Positions 1-6,472 are shown, counted from the stretch's first letter. The stretch: 9,922 nt of DNA from an uncultured Eubacteriales bacterium (GCA_905205975.1 CAJLFQ010000080.1:1-9922), one strand, 5' to 3'. Program-made: numbers and translations. Notes: generated by a model from the letters alone, not told the origin.

Positions 1-75
1 GTTTCCGAACCGCTTGGGTTCCGCTTTGCCGAAGGATCAACTCACATCGTCTCGCCGTTCAGTGCAACGTCATTT
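1..75 (-). other. Start of a leftward transcript leaving the window; no gene recognised
   Basis: This stretch lies downstream of two minus-strand promoters and should be transcribed leftwards as a 5' leader or the start of a gene outside the window. On the minus strand I find no open frame with a convincing ribosome-binding site. A short imperfect hairpin (GAACC/GGTTC with a 5-base loop) lies near positions 7-21. The promoter strength would suit an rRNA, tRNA or other highly expressed operon, but no rRNA or tRNA sequence is recognisable, so the product is unknown. Confidence 0.4.
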
Positions 76-104
76 ATTATACCATATCCAATCGATCTTG
101 TCAA
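76..104 (-). promoter_or_regulatory. Full-consensus sigma-A promoter with extended -10, reading left
   Basis: Read on the minus strand, TTGACA (99-104) is followed by exactly 17 bases and then TATAAT (76-81). TGG directly precedes the -10 box, giving an extended -10 (TGn). All 12 hexamer positions match the housekeeping sigma consensus. The predicted start is near position 69 and the transcript runs off the left edge. It is the proximal member of a tandem pair with the promoter at 192-220. Confidence 0.85.
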
Positions 105-141
105 GAGGGTTTTGGAAAATTTTCTGACGTTTGCTGTCTGT

Positions 142-162
142 TTCTGCGACCCAATCGCAGAA
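142..162. repeat. Perfect 8-bp inverted repeat in leftward leader
   Basis: TTCTGCGA (142-149) and TCGCAGAA (155-162) are perfect inverted complements around a 5-base loop. In the transcript from the distal leftward promoter the hairpin would fall about 24-44 nucleotides from the start. There is no following oligo-T on either strand, so it does not look like a terminator. It may be a leader stem-loop or a protein-binding site. Confidence 0.5.
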
Positions 163-168
163 CACGAT

Positions 169-185
169 GCACTCTCAACGAGTGC
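169..185. promoter_or_regulatory. CIRCE-like inverted repeat at a transcription start
   Basis: GCACTC (169-174) and GAGTGC (180-185) form a perfect inverted repeat separated by 5 bases. It begins about at +1 of the distal leftward promoter, where repressor operators often sit. The half-sites equal the core of the HrcA operator CIRCE (TTAGCACTC-N9-GAGTGCTAA). The spacer here is 5 rather than 9 and the outer TTA/TAA bases are not conserved, so a genuine HrcA site is doubtful. A different repressor site or a transcript hairpin is equally possible. Confidence 0.4.
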
Positions 186-191
186 TCATAT

Positions 192-220
192 ATGATACTA
201 CAAATTCCGACTTTTGTCAA
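192..220 (-). promoter_or_regulatory. Distal leftward sigma-A promoter
   Basis: On the minus strand TTGACA (215-220) is followed by a 17-base spacer and TATCAT (192-197), matching 11 of 12 consensus positions. The predicted start is near 185, at the edge of the CIRCE-like inverted repeat. It lies 116 bases upstream of the second leftward promoter, making a tandem pair for one downstream unit beyond the left edge. Confidence 0.7.
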
Positions 221-274
221 CCCCTTTCCGGAAATTTCTTTCCTTTTTTCTGCTCTCTTTCTGGCGGTGCTCTC

Positions 275-303
275 TTGATTTTTCCCCTGTTCCGGTGTAC
301 AAT
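275..303 (+). promoter_or_regulatory. Promoter of the PHP phosphatase gene
   Basis: TTGATT (275-280), a 17-base spacer and TACAAT (298-303) form a good sigma-A promoter, with a predicted start near 310. The in-frame ATG at 304 directly follows the -10 box and lies before the predicted start, so it cannot be translated from this promoter. This supports the downstream TTG at 355 as the gene start. Confidence 0.65.
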
Positions 304-354
304 ATGCGTTGGCTGTTTTTAGCGTCCATTCTGATTGCTATTGGAGAGATTCCC

Positions 355-1179
355 TTGTTTCTTGCTGACTACCATACACATTCCGATGCTTCTCCTGACG
401 GTCACGTCACCGTATCCGAGTTGGCTTCCGCTGCGATCAAAGCCGGTTTGACCGAGCTTTGCATCACAGACCACGCTGAATGTCATGGTTTCATTGAACG
501 TTTCGACCTGCCTGACGACGTCCTCTACTTTTATAAAGAGAAGCTCGACGAAGAATTCCCCAAGGCACAGGCCGCATACGGAGATCAAATCAAACTCCTT
601 TACGGCGTCGAGCTGGCACAGGGACACGAATCACCGGATGTCTACCATGATATTTTAGCGCATACACAATTTGACTTTGTCATCAACTCCCTGCACAACC
701 TGCGCGGTGAGAACGATTTCTGCTATGTAGCACATTACCCTTCCACTGAAGTATGCAGGGATCTGCTCCGACGTTATGTAGAGGAGCTTTATGAGACGGC
801 TCGTCTCGACCAGTATGACGTCATTGCACACATCGGCTACCCGCTCCGCTATATGCGCTATCGCGACGGTTTTGACGTCTCACTCGACGCGTATCAGGCT
901 GAGTTCGCTGAAATCTTCAAGTATTTGGTTCAGAACGGCCGCGGCATTGAACTGAATGTCTCCGGTCTCCGTGACGGCGGCTGCAACACCTTCCCGACGC
1001 TCGATGTTCTGAAGCTGTACCGCTCCTGCGGCGGTGAAATCATCACCGTCGGTTCCGACGCGCATTATGCCCGGTATATCGGCGTCGGCATTGCCCGCGG
1101 ATACGAAATGCTGCGGGAAGCCGGTTTCCGCTACGTCACCGCATACGATCACCGCGTACCGCGTTTTGAGGCTCTCTAA
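355..1179 (+). CDS. hisJ: PHP-domain histidinol-phosphatase (HisJ-like)
   Basis: The 274-residue protein belongs to the PHP metallophosphatase superfamily. HisJ members hydrolyse L-histidinol phosphate to histidinol in cytoplasmic histidine synthesis. The expected metal-binding motifs appear in order: DYHTHS with H7 and H9, ITDH with H40, GVE with E86, SLH with H114, AHIGYP with H159, and GSDAH with D235 and H237. I chose the TTG at 355 because GGAGAG (343-348) lies 6 bases upstream, the protein then begins right before the DYHTHS motif as HisJ proteins do, and the promoter -10 ends at 303. The longer frame from 214 would add an implausible tail. The length fits the HisJ family, usually about 260-270 residues. 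No other his gene is visible, so its exact substrate is inferred from family resemblance. It forms a single-gene unit ended by the terminator at 1220. Confidence 0.85.
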   Translation: MFLADYHTHSDASPDGHVTVSELASAAIKAGLTELCITDHAECHGFIERFDLPDDVLYFYKEKLDEEFPKAQAAYGDQIKLLYGVELAQGHESPDVYHDILAHTQFDFVINSLHNLRGENDFCYVAHYPSTEVCRDLLRRYVEELYETARLDQYDVIAHIGYPLRYMRYRDGFDVSLDAYQAEFAEIFKYLVQNGRGIELNVSGLRDGGCNTFPTLDVLKLYRSCGGEIITVGSDAHYARYIGVGIARGYEMLREAGFRYVTAYDHRVPRFEAL

Positions 1180-1219
1180 TCGATTATCCCATATACGCCC
1201 CATACCATATCAGAATCAA

Positions 1220-1260
1220 AAGCCGCCTCCGGTTTTTTGCACCGGAGGCGGCTTGTTTTG
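1220..1260. terminator. Two-way intrinsic terminator between convergent genes
   Basis: A 14-bp perfect stem (1220-1233 with 1241-1254, core GCCGCCTCCGG) encloses a 7-base loop. TTGTTTTG follows on the plus strand and TTTTGATT on the minus strand. It sits 40 bases after the PHP phosphatase stop and about 50 bases after the stop of the convergent gatZ-like gene, so it probably ends both units. Confidence 0.9.
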
Positions 1261-1301
1261 GGTTTCGCTTCTTTATTATATAGTAGGGCAATTGCGCACG
1301 C

Positions 1302-2627
1302 CTATTCTGCCGTCGCAAACAGGTATTCGTCGATGCAGTTTTCGATCCGGCTTGTCAGCAGCGCCTCAGCACGGCATGAGATGCGTCCTTCGCGAACCAG
1401 CGTATACTGAATCGGCATATACTGGCTGAGCAGTGAAAGCGGGATTCCCATCGTGTCCAGGTTTTCGAGCAGGCGTTTTTCCGCGGCGCCGATCCGCTGA
1501 TCCGGCAGGTAATAGCGGCAGCGGTCGGAATAGCTGTATTTGCGTTTGAACGCCTGACGTTCCGGCGAACCGTGATAGTATTTCCGCCAGCTGCCGTCGT
1601 TTTCCAGCATGACGGCATCCATTGTTGCGATGTAGCTGGACGGCGTCAGCTCCGGATGCTGCGGCAGCAGCGCTTCTTCCATCATAGCCAATGCAAACAG
1701 ACCTTCCCGCAGCGCAAACGTCAGCGCCGGACCGACCTTCAGGATGGCAATGCCGTCTCTGACCATCTCGCGCAGTTTCCATTTCGTCTGATAATCGGTC
1801 GAATGTCCTTCAAAGACAATCCCCGGGTGGCGCTTGAGCGCTTCAATCAGTGCCGCCGCCTTTTCCGGATTGTATTCAATGACATCTTCGTCGCCGAATT
1901 CAACGCCCGGCTGCACAACGACGCCTGTGACATACGGCCACGCGCCATCCGCGCCCGCCGTTTCAAATGCCCGTTTGAACGTTTCCACGGTATGCTCAAA
2001 CGCCTCCGGCGACGTCACCGCAACGCTGTCTTCCGCTTCCTGTGCGCCGCCCGGAATCGGCACTTCGCTGCCGATGCAGTAAATCGGGTGCATTGCATCC
2101 GGGCAAAGCGCTTTCAGCGCTGCAAACTCTTCCTCGGCGGCGCGGGCAAGCGCTGCGCCCCGGCGCGCAATCGTCTCGTCCGAAAGGCGCTCTGTTTTGC
2201 TGTCTGTCGCAACGCGCATAGAGGTATCAATGTGGATCTTGGTAAAACCGGCCCGGACATAATCCCGGATCAGCTCTTCTGATTTCTGCATGGCTTCCGC
2301 TTCATCCAGAGACTGCCACGTCAGCGGCCCGAGATGATCGCCGCCCAGGACGAGTTTTTTTCGATCAAGCCCCGCTTCGTCTGCAATGGCATGGACAAAG
2401 CTGACATAGTCCGACGGGGTCATGCCCGTGTAGCCGCCGTAGCGGTTGACCTGGTTTGCCGTGGCTTCGATCAGCGCAACGCCGCCTGTCTCAGCTGCGC
2501 GTTTGCAGACCGCGTACAAAACATGGTGATTCGCCGTGCACGCAGAATAGACGCCCGCTTTCATGCCAGATGCGCGCTGCGCCAGAATGGCCGTAATCGG
2601 ATGCACCGATGCATTCGTTTGATTCAT
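1302..2627 (-). CDS. GatZ/KbaZ-family tagatose-bisphosphate aldolase non-catalytic subunit or related sugar-phosphate epimerase
   Basis: The 441-residue protein matches E. coli GatZ/KbaZ along its length. Conserved blocks are IEATANQVN with GGYTGMTP (53-71), GGDHLGP (95-101), KIHIDTSM (130-137), GSEVPIPGG (186-194), VVQPGVEF (237-244), GHSTDYQT (274-281) and ILKVGPALTFALRE (295-308), followed by an SDRCRYY block. Classical GatZ stabilises the catalytic GatY aldolase that splits tagatose 1,6-bisphosphate. No gatY/kbaY is present here. Proteins of this family without that partner include enzymes reported as fructose-6-phosphate or tagatose 4-epimerases, so a stand-alone epimerase is possible. 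It starts 30 bases after tldE on the same strand and is the last gene of that operon. The ribosome-binding site (GGCGGA) is weak. The N-terminus is some 15-20 residues longer than E. coli GatZ. No signal peptide, so cytoplasmic. Confidence 0.88.
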   Translation of the reverse strand: MNQTNASVHPITAILAQRASGMKAGVYSACTANHHVLYAVCKRAAETGGVALIEATANQVNRYGGYTGMTPSDYVSFVHAIADEAGLDRKKLVLGGDHLGPLTWQSLDEAEAMQKSEELIRDYVRAGFTKIHIDTSMRVATDSKTERLSDETIARRGAALARAAEEEFAALKALCPDAMHPIYCIGSEVPIPGGAQEAEDSVAVTSPEAFEHTVETFKRAFETAGADGAWPYVTGVVVQPGVEFGDEDVIEYNPEKAAALIEALKRHPGIVFEGHSTDYQTKWKLREMVRDGIAILKVGPALTFALREGLFALAMMEEALLPQHPELTPSSYIATMDAVMLENDGSWRKYYHGSPERQAFKRKYSYSDRCRYYLPDQRIGAAEKRLLENLDTMGIPLSLLSQYMPIQYTLVREGRISCRAEALLTSRIENCIDEYLFATAE

Positions 2628-2657
2628 TTTTGAGTTCCGCCTTTTTGATTTGATTTT

Positions 2658-3953
2658 TTACTTGCCGGAAATTGTGACGCCGGTGGTCTTGATCCACGGG
2701 AGGATGGACGCGCCGTCTGAAATCCGTTCCTTTGAGATGGCTGTGATTTGTTTGAGCATGGCTGCGATGTTGCCGGACAGCATGGTTTCCGTTACTGCTC
2801 CGGCAATCTTTCCGTCCCGAATCAAAAAGCTGTTTTTGGCAACTGCCGAAACGTCGCCGTTGGACGCAGGCGCACCGCCGGAAATCCGGTTCAAAAGCAG
2901 ACCGTTCGAAATCGATGCAATCATTTCTGCCAGCGTTGTTTCGCCCGGGTCAACCACATAACAGCTTTGGGTATTTGCGCTGCGTTCGCGGCCCGTTTTC
3001 GCCGCGCCGTAGCGGGAAAGGCAAAAGTTTTTCAGGATGCCTTTTTCCAGAATGGTCATATCCTTTGCTGCATAGCCGTCGCCGCTGACGCGGTCAGCCG
3101 CAACCAGTTCCGGGGACTCCGGCATGGAGCGCCAGGTCAGCAGTTCCGAAGCAACCTGCCGGTTCAGCGAATCCTTCCAGATGCTGGTCCCCTCAATCAT
3201 GGCACCGTCCGAGAGAAAATTTCCAGCCGCCGTCTCCAGAAAATCCATCAGGCAGGCCGGTGTGATGATCAGATCGCCCTCGAATTTGCCTTCGATCGGC
3301 TGCGGCGCAATCTGCTGTTCGGTTTCTGCCAGCAGCGTTCTGGCCATGCCACGTTCCAAAAGCGGCGTATCCAGATCGTTGAAAACAAAGCCAAAATAAT
3401 TGAAGGAAGACGTTTTCTCGCCTTCTCTCGCCATAAACATGGTCGAGAATGTGTTATATCCGTCAGATTCCCGCATTTCGACGCCGTTGGTATTCCGATA
3501 GGTCATCTCGCCATAGGAATGACCGATGGAAACAGAGTCAAAGCTGATTTTCGGATAATCACGCGCAACGGTATCCAAGAAATCACGGAGCAGCGTATAG
3601 AGCCGGTCGCGATCCGGCGTGCGGCTGCCGCGGGCAAAGATTCGGTTTTCCGTGTATTCTGCAACGCCTTCCGCCGGATCCGCCGGCGCCTGCTCAGAAG
3701 CAGCCAGCGCAGCGGCGGCGGCTTCCGACGCGGTGTTTTCAGTCAGCGCATTGGTTGCAAACGTGCCTTTTTTCTGTTCTTTGATCGATTTCACAGCCGC
3801 TTTCTGGTTCAGAACCGTCCGAACCATGCTGATTTTGCCGGATTCATAGTAGATCTCCGTCGTTTCACCGGCCGAGACAACGCATTCACCCATGTCTGCA
3901 CCGCCCTGACGCAGGGCATTCAGGATATCTTCAGAGATTTTTCCGCAGTCCAT
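2658..3953 (-). CDS. tldE: TldE/PmbA-type subunit of the TldD/TldE peptidase
   Basis: The 431-residue protein is the TldE (PmbA) partner of TldD. The two form a cytoplasmic heterodimeric metallopeptidase that degrades or trims unfolded peptides and in E. coli helps mature microcin B17 and degrade CcdA. TldE itself lacks the zinc HExxxH motif, as here. Family features include RNTNGVE (153-159), the TPACLMDFLET block (231-241), and the C-terminal NGDVSAVAKNSFLI and ETMLSGN blocks (365-395). I chose the ATG at 3951-3953 because GAGAGGAG lies 11 bases upstream and the protein then begins as the family does. An upstream in-frame ATG at 3978-3980 overlaps the tldD stop as ATGA and is an alternative start adding 9 residues. 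The gene lies 23 bases after tldD and 30 before the gatZ-like gene. E. coli PmbA is about 450 residues. Confidence 0.9.
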   Translation of the reverse strand: MDCGKISEDILNALRQGGADMGECVVSAGETTEIYYESGKISMVRTVLNQKAAVKSIKEQKKGTFATNALTENTASEAAAAALAASEQAPADPAEGVAEYTENRIFARGSRTPDRDRLYTLLRDFLDTVARDYPKISFDSVSIGHSYGEMTYRNTNGVEMRESDGYNTFSTMFMAREGEKTSSFNYFGFVFNDLDTPLLERGMARTLLAETEQQIAPQPIEGKFEGDLIITPACLMDFLETAAGNFLSDGAMIEGTSIWKDSLNRQVASELLTWRSMPESPELVAADRVSGDGYAAKDMTILEKGILKNFCLSRYGAAKTGRERSANTQSCYVVDPGETTLAEMIASISNGLLLNRISGGAPASNGDVSAVAKNSFLIRDGKIAGAVTETMLSGNIAAMLKQITAISKERISDGASILPWIKTTGVTISGK

Positions 3954-3976
3954 ATTCGTTTTCGCTCCTCTCTGCG

Positions 3977-5362
3977 TCATCTGCCGCCGACATTGACGCG
4001 CGCTTTGACGGCCGGGCCGCCCATACCGACCGACATCAGCTGTTTTTTGCCGCACATCCCCATCGACCAGGACAAGTCTTCACTGAGCATGTCCACCGTT
4101 TGCAGCATGTCAAATGCGACACCGGAAATCGTTGTATCCCGCAGAGCGCGCCCCAGCTTGCCGTGTTTGATTTCATAGCCCATGTTGACGCCGAACATGA
4201 ATTCGCCGGTGGCATCCGCCTGACCGTTGCCCGTTTTGGTAAAATAATAGCCGTCGTCAATCGACGCGATCATGTCTTCCAGTTTGTCTTTGCCCGGCAG
4301 GATGCAGGTATTGCGCATCCGGATCAGCGGTTCGTCCGAGAAAGCGAACGCACGGGCATTTCCAAGCGGTTCATGGCCGAAATAGGCTGCAGACTCTTTG
4401 TTGTGCATATAGCCGGTCAGGATGCCGTTCTGAATCAGGACGGCATCCTTCGCAGGTGTGCCCTCGTCGTCCACATACACCGGAACCGGGCAGCGTTTGC
4501 CGAATGCGGTGTTGGCAAAATCGATCAGCGTGACCAAATCGCTGGCCACACGTTTGCCAAAGCAGGGGCCTGCAACCGAACCGGAACGGACGAAATCGGC
4601 TTCCACCGTATGACCGACGGCTTCATGGGCAAGAATGCCGGCAAGGTCCGGGTGGAGAATGACCGATTTACAGCCCGCCTCCGCGTAAACGCCATCCCGT
4701 TTCTCCATGACGCGTTCGTATAAATCGGAAATCTGCTCAAACAGATCGGACGGATTCCGGAAATTCGTTTCAAACGCGCCAAAGCAGCTGACAGGCTGAT
4801 ACAGCTCCACCGGGGCGCCGTCTGCGCCTTTGGCCGTCATATTGAGCATCACGGCGCTTTTCGGCGTGATGACATGTGACAAGACGCCGTCTGACGTGCA
4901 GAGCAGTTTTTCCGTCTGGAGGCAGTTGACGCCGACCATCCGGCTCGTCAGATTCGGGCAGTGCGCTTCAATATAAGCGTCAAGCTCCTGTAGGAAAGCA
5001 ATGAAGTATTTCTGCGGCGTATGATCTTCGCAATCCAGATCATCCCGGCGGGTAAATGGACTGACCGGCGCAAAACGCGCACGGTTCAAGTGTTCCCGCG
5101 CGTCTAAAAAGCGTGCATTTTCGGATGCCGCCTCGACAACAGCTGCAATGGTTTCCGGGGCGTAACCCGCAGACGAGGCAAATCCATACGCGCCGTTTTT
5201 CACGACGCGCGCCGACAGGCCGACGGAGGAATTGGAAACATTGGCCGTCAATGTTCCGTTCAGAAAAACCGCCCGGCGTTGGGTATTGCATTGCCCGCGC
5301 AGCTCTGTGTAATCGAAAAACTGATGTTTGTCCGCATATGGACTGATAAAGTCCTGTAAGAT
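3977..5362 (-). CDS. tldD: TldD-type zinc metallopeptidase subunit; start codon unusual or lost
   Basis: This is the catalytic subunit of the TldD/TldE peptidase. It carries the zinc motif HEAVGH followed by TVEAD (about residues 246-256 in the long form). Near the C-terminus is MCGK, whose Cys aligns with the third zinc ligand of E. coli TldD (Cys454). The first conventional start codon in frame is TTG at 5249-5251, giving 424 residues, but this would cut into the conserved N-terminal domain. Upstream the same frame stays open to a TGA at 5369-5371 and encodes TldD-like sequence including PYADKHQFFDYTELR and AVFLNGT. No ATG, GTG or TTG occurs in that stretch. An ATC at 5360-5362 lies 9 bases after GGGAG (5372-5376) and gives 461 residues, close to the family norm (E. 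coli 481). Initiation at ATC, a point change from ATG, or a small frameshift or sequence error could explain this. First gene of the tldD-tldE-gatZ-like operon. Confidence 0.85.
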   Translation of the reverse strand: MLQDFISPYADKHQFFDYTELRGQCNTQRRAVFLNGTLTANVSNSSVGLSARVVKNGAYGFASSAGYAPETIAAVVEAASENARFLDAREHLNRARFAPVSPFTRRDDLDCEDHTPQKYFIAFLQELDAYIEAHCPNLTSRMVGVNCLQTEKLLCTSDGVLSHVITPKSAVMLNMTAKGADGAPVELYQPVSCFGAFETNFRNPSDLFEQISDLYERVMEKRDGVYAEAGCKSVILHPDLAGILAHEAVGHTVEADFVRSGSVAGPCFGKRVASDLVTLIDFANTAFGKRCPVPVYVDDEGTPAKDAVLIQNGILTGYMHNKESAAYFGHEPLGNARAFAFSDEPLIRMRNTCILPGKDKLEDMIASIDDGYYFTKTGNGQADATGEFMFGVNMGYEIKHGKLGRALRDTTISGVAFDMLQTVDMLSEDLSWSMGMCGKKQLMSVGMGGPAVKARVNVGGR

Positions 5363-5434
5363 ACGGCTTCACTCCCATCTGTGATCGTTTTTGATGATGC
5401 AGGCGGCAGGTTCACTGCCTGCCCCGTTTGTATC

Positions 5435-5463
5435 ATTATACACCATTTCAAGCGATAAGACAA
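5435..5463 (-). promoter_or_regulatory. Promoter of the tldD-tldE-gatZ-like operon
   Basis: On the minus strand TTGTCT (5458-5463), a 17-base spacer and TATAAT (5435-5440) form a plausible sigma-A promoter with a predicted start near 5428. The roughly 65-base leader includes a small hairpin (GGCAGG/CCTGCC, 5405-5423). A second, plus-strand promoter lies 9 bases away and fires divergently. Confidence 0.65.
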
Positions 5464-5472
5464 GCAAAGGAC

Positions 5473-5501
5473 TTGTTTTTTCGCCGTCGTTCCGATATAA
5501 T
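5473..5501 (+). promoter_or_regulatory. Promoter of the thioredoxin-reductase-like gene
   Basis: TTGTTT (5473-5478), a 17-base spacer and a perfect TATAAT (5496-5501) lie upstream of the flavoprotein gene. The -35 is weak (TTG plus a poor second half), which may mean activator help or modest expression. The predicted start is near 5508, giving a leader of about 65 bases. Confidence 0.6.
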
Positions 5502-5514
5502 AAGTAGAGAATCC

Positions 5515-5561
5515 GCCGCGGGTCGGCTGCATCCGTGCACTTCGTTCTGCCGCGGCTTTTT
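5515..5561 (+). promoter_or_regulatory. Terminator-like hairpin in the leader of the flavoprotein gene
   Basis: GCCGCGG (5515-5521) can pair with CCGCGGC (5550-5556), directly followed by TTTTT (5557-5561). The 28-base loop contains a second small stem (TGCA/TGCA, 5528-5539). The ribosome-binding site GAGGG (5562-5566) follows at once. The layout resembles an attenuator or a structure limiting access to the ribosome-binding site, but the outer stem is only 7 bp with a long loop and no known riboswitch is recognisable. Confidence 0.35.
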
Positions 5562-5572
5562 GAGGGATGAAC

Positions 5573-6472
5573 ATGTACAAAAGCGATCTTGTGATCATCG
5601 GCGCCGGTGCGGCCGGTCTTTCCGCCGCGTTGTATGGCGTTCGGGCCGGGCTGTCGGTCAGCGTCATATATCTGGATTCCGGCGCTTTGGGCCGGGCGCA
5701 TCTGATCGAAAATTACTTCGGCTTTGCCGAACCAGTCAGCGGTCAGGCATTATTGGATGCGACCACGGCGAATCTTCACCGTCTGGGGTGCCGGTTCAAA
5801 AGCGGTGAGGTTGTCGCCGTCAACATGACGGACAATGGATTTTCTGTCACACTGGCGGACGGCGCCTTAGAAACCGGAACAGCCGTTTTGATTGCAACCG
5901 GCCGTCCCGTTTCTCTGCCGCCGATCCCGGGAATCGGCGCTTTTGAGGGAAACGGCGTCTCGCATTGCGCCGTTTGCGACGGCTTCTTTTACCGTGGAAA
6001 ACAGGTCGCCGTGCTGGGCAGCGGCGCATTTGCGCGCGCCGAAGCTGCGGTCTTGCAGCCGCTTGCCGCCTCTGTAACAATTTTGACCAACGGCGAGACG
6101 CCGGATTCAAACGCAATTGTCAACGCTGGGTTTGCCGTCTGCACCAAAAAAATCACATCGGTTCTCGGCAGCGACAAGCTGACCGGCATCGCCTTTGCCG
6201 ACGGTTCTGAGCGTCCGCTCGACGGACTGTTTCTTGCAAACGGCAAAGCCGGAGCGCTTGACTTCGCCGCGCATCTCGGCATACTGCAAAAGGACGGCGC
6301 AATCCGCGTCGACGCCAGCGGCATGACAAATCTCCCCGGTCTTTTCGCCGCAGGCGATTGTCTCGGCGCCCCTTATCAGGTCTCTGTTTCGGTCGGTCGC
6401 GGGTGCGTTGCTGCACTCGGCGCCGTCGCTTATGTGCGCGAGCGGCGTCAGACCGCTGCCGGAAATAAGTAA
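5573..6472 (+). CDS. Thioredoxin-reductase-like FAD disulfide oxidoreductase, atypical nucleotide site
   Basis: The 299-residue flavoprotein has the low-molecular-weight thioredoxin reductase layout. An N-terminal FAD motif GAGAAG (10-15) is followed by IENYFGF (45-51), the redox pair CAVC in CAVCDGFF (132-139), a second Rossmann motif VLGSGAFARAEA (147-158) and the C-terminal FAD motif AAGDC (259-263). Such enzymes reduce thioredoxin in the cytoplasm. In NADPH-dependent members the second domain carries HRR and a further Arg for the 2'-phosphate. Here the matching stretch reads ILTNGETPDSN and has none of them. It may use NADH or, like the ferredoxin-dependent flavin thioredoxin reductases of Clostridium, another electron donor. 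I start it at the ATG at 5573 because GAGGG (5562-5566) lies 6 bases upstream, while the ATG at 5567 touches it. No thioredoxin gene is adjacent. Single-gene unit divergent from tldD. Confidence 0.85.
   Translation: MYKSDLVIIGAGAAGLSAALYGVRAGLSVSVIYLDSGALGRAHLIENYFGFAEPVSGQALLDATTANLHRLGCRFKSGEVVAVNMTDNGFSVTLADGALETGTAVLIATGRPVSLPPIPGIGAFEGNGVSHCAVCDGFFYRGKQVAVLGSGAFARAEAAVLQPLAASVTILTNGETPDSNAIVNAGFAVCTKKITSVLGSDKLTGIAFADGSERPLDGLFLANGKAGALDFAAHLGILQKDGAIRVDASGMTNLPGLFAAGDCLGAPYQVSVSVGRGCVAALGAVAYVRERRQTAAGNK

Noticed and set aside
1..75. Possible rRNA or small stable RNA gene at the left edge
   Set aside because: The promoters fit, but I recognise no rRNA, tRNA, SRP RNA, tmRNA or RNase P sequence in the part that is visible.
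131..322. 63-codon plus-strand open frame in the left intergenic region
   Set aside because: It runs through two leftward promoters and the hisJ promoter, has no good ribosome-binding site and resembles no known protein.
1572..2282. 236-codon plus-strand open frame opposite the gatZ-like gene
   Set aside because: The opposite strand is unambiguously GatZ-like throughout, and the frame is low in complexity and Arg/Phe/Cys-rich as antisense shadows are.
2748..4178. Long open frame (476 codons) on the plus strand opposite tldE
   Set aside because: It is antisense to a clearly conserved TldE gene, is rich in Arg, Phe and Cys in a shadow-like way, has no ribosome-binding site and no recognisable domain.
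5040..5378. 112-codon minus-strand frame beginning at the ATG at 5376-5378, upstream of tldD
   Set aside because: Its translation shows no family similarity, while the overlapping tldD frame encodes conserved TldD N-terminal sequence. It matters only as a possible frameshifted start.
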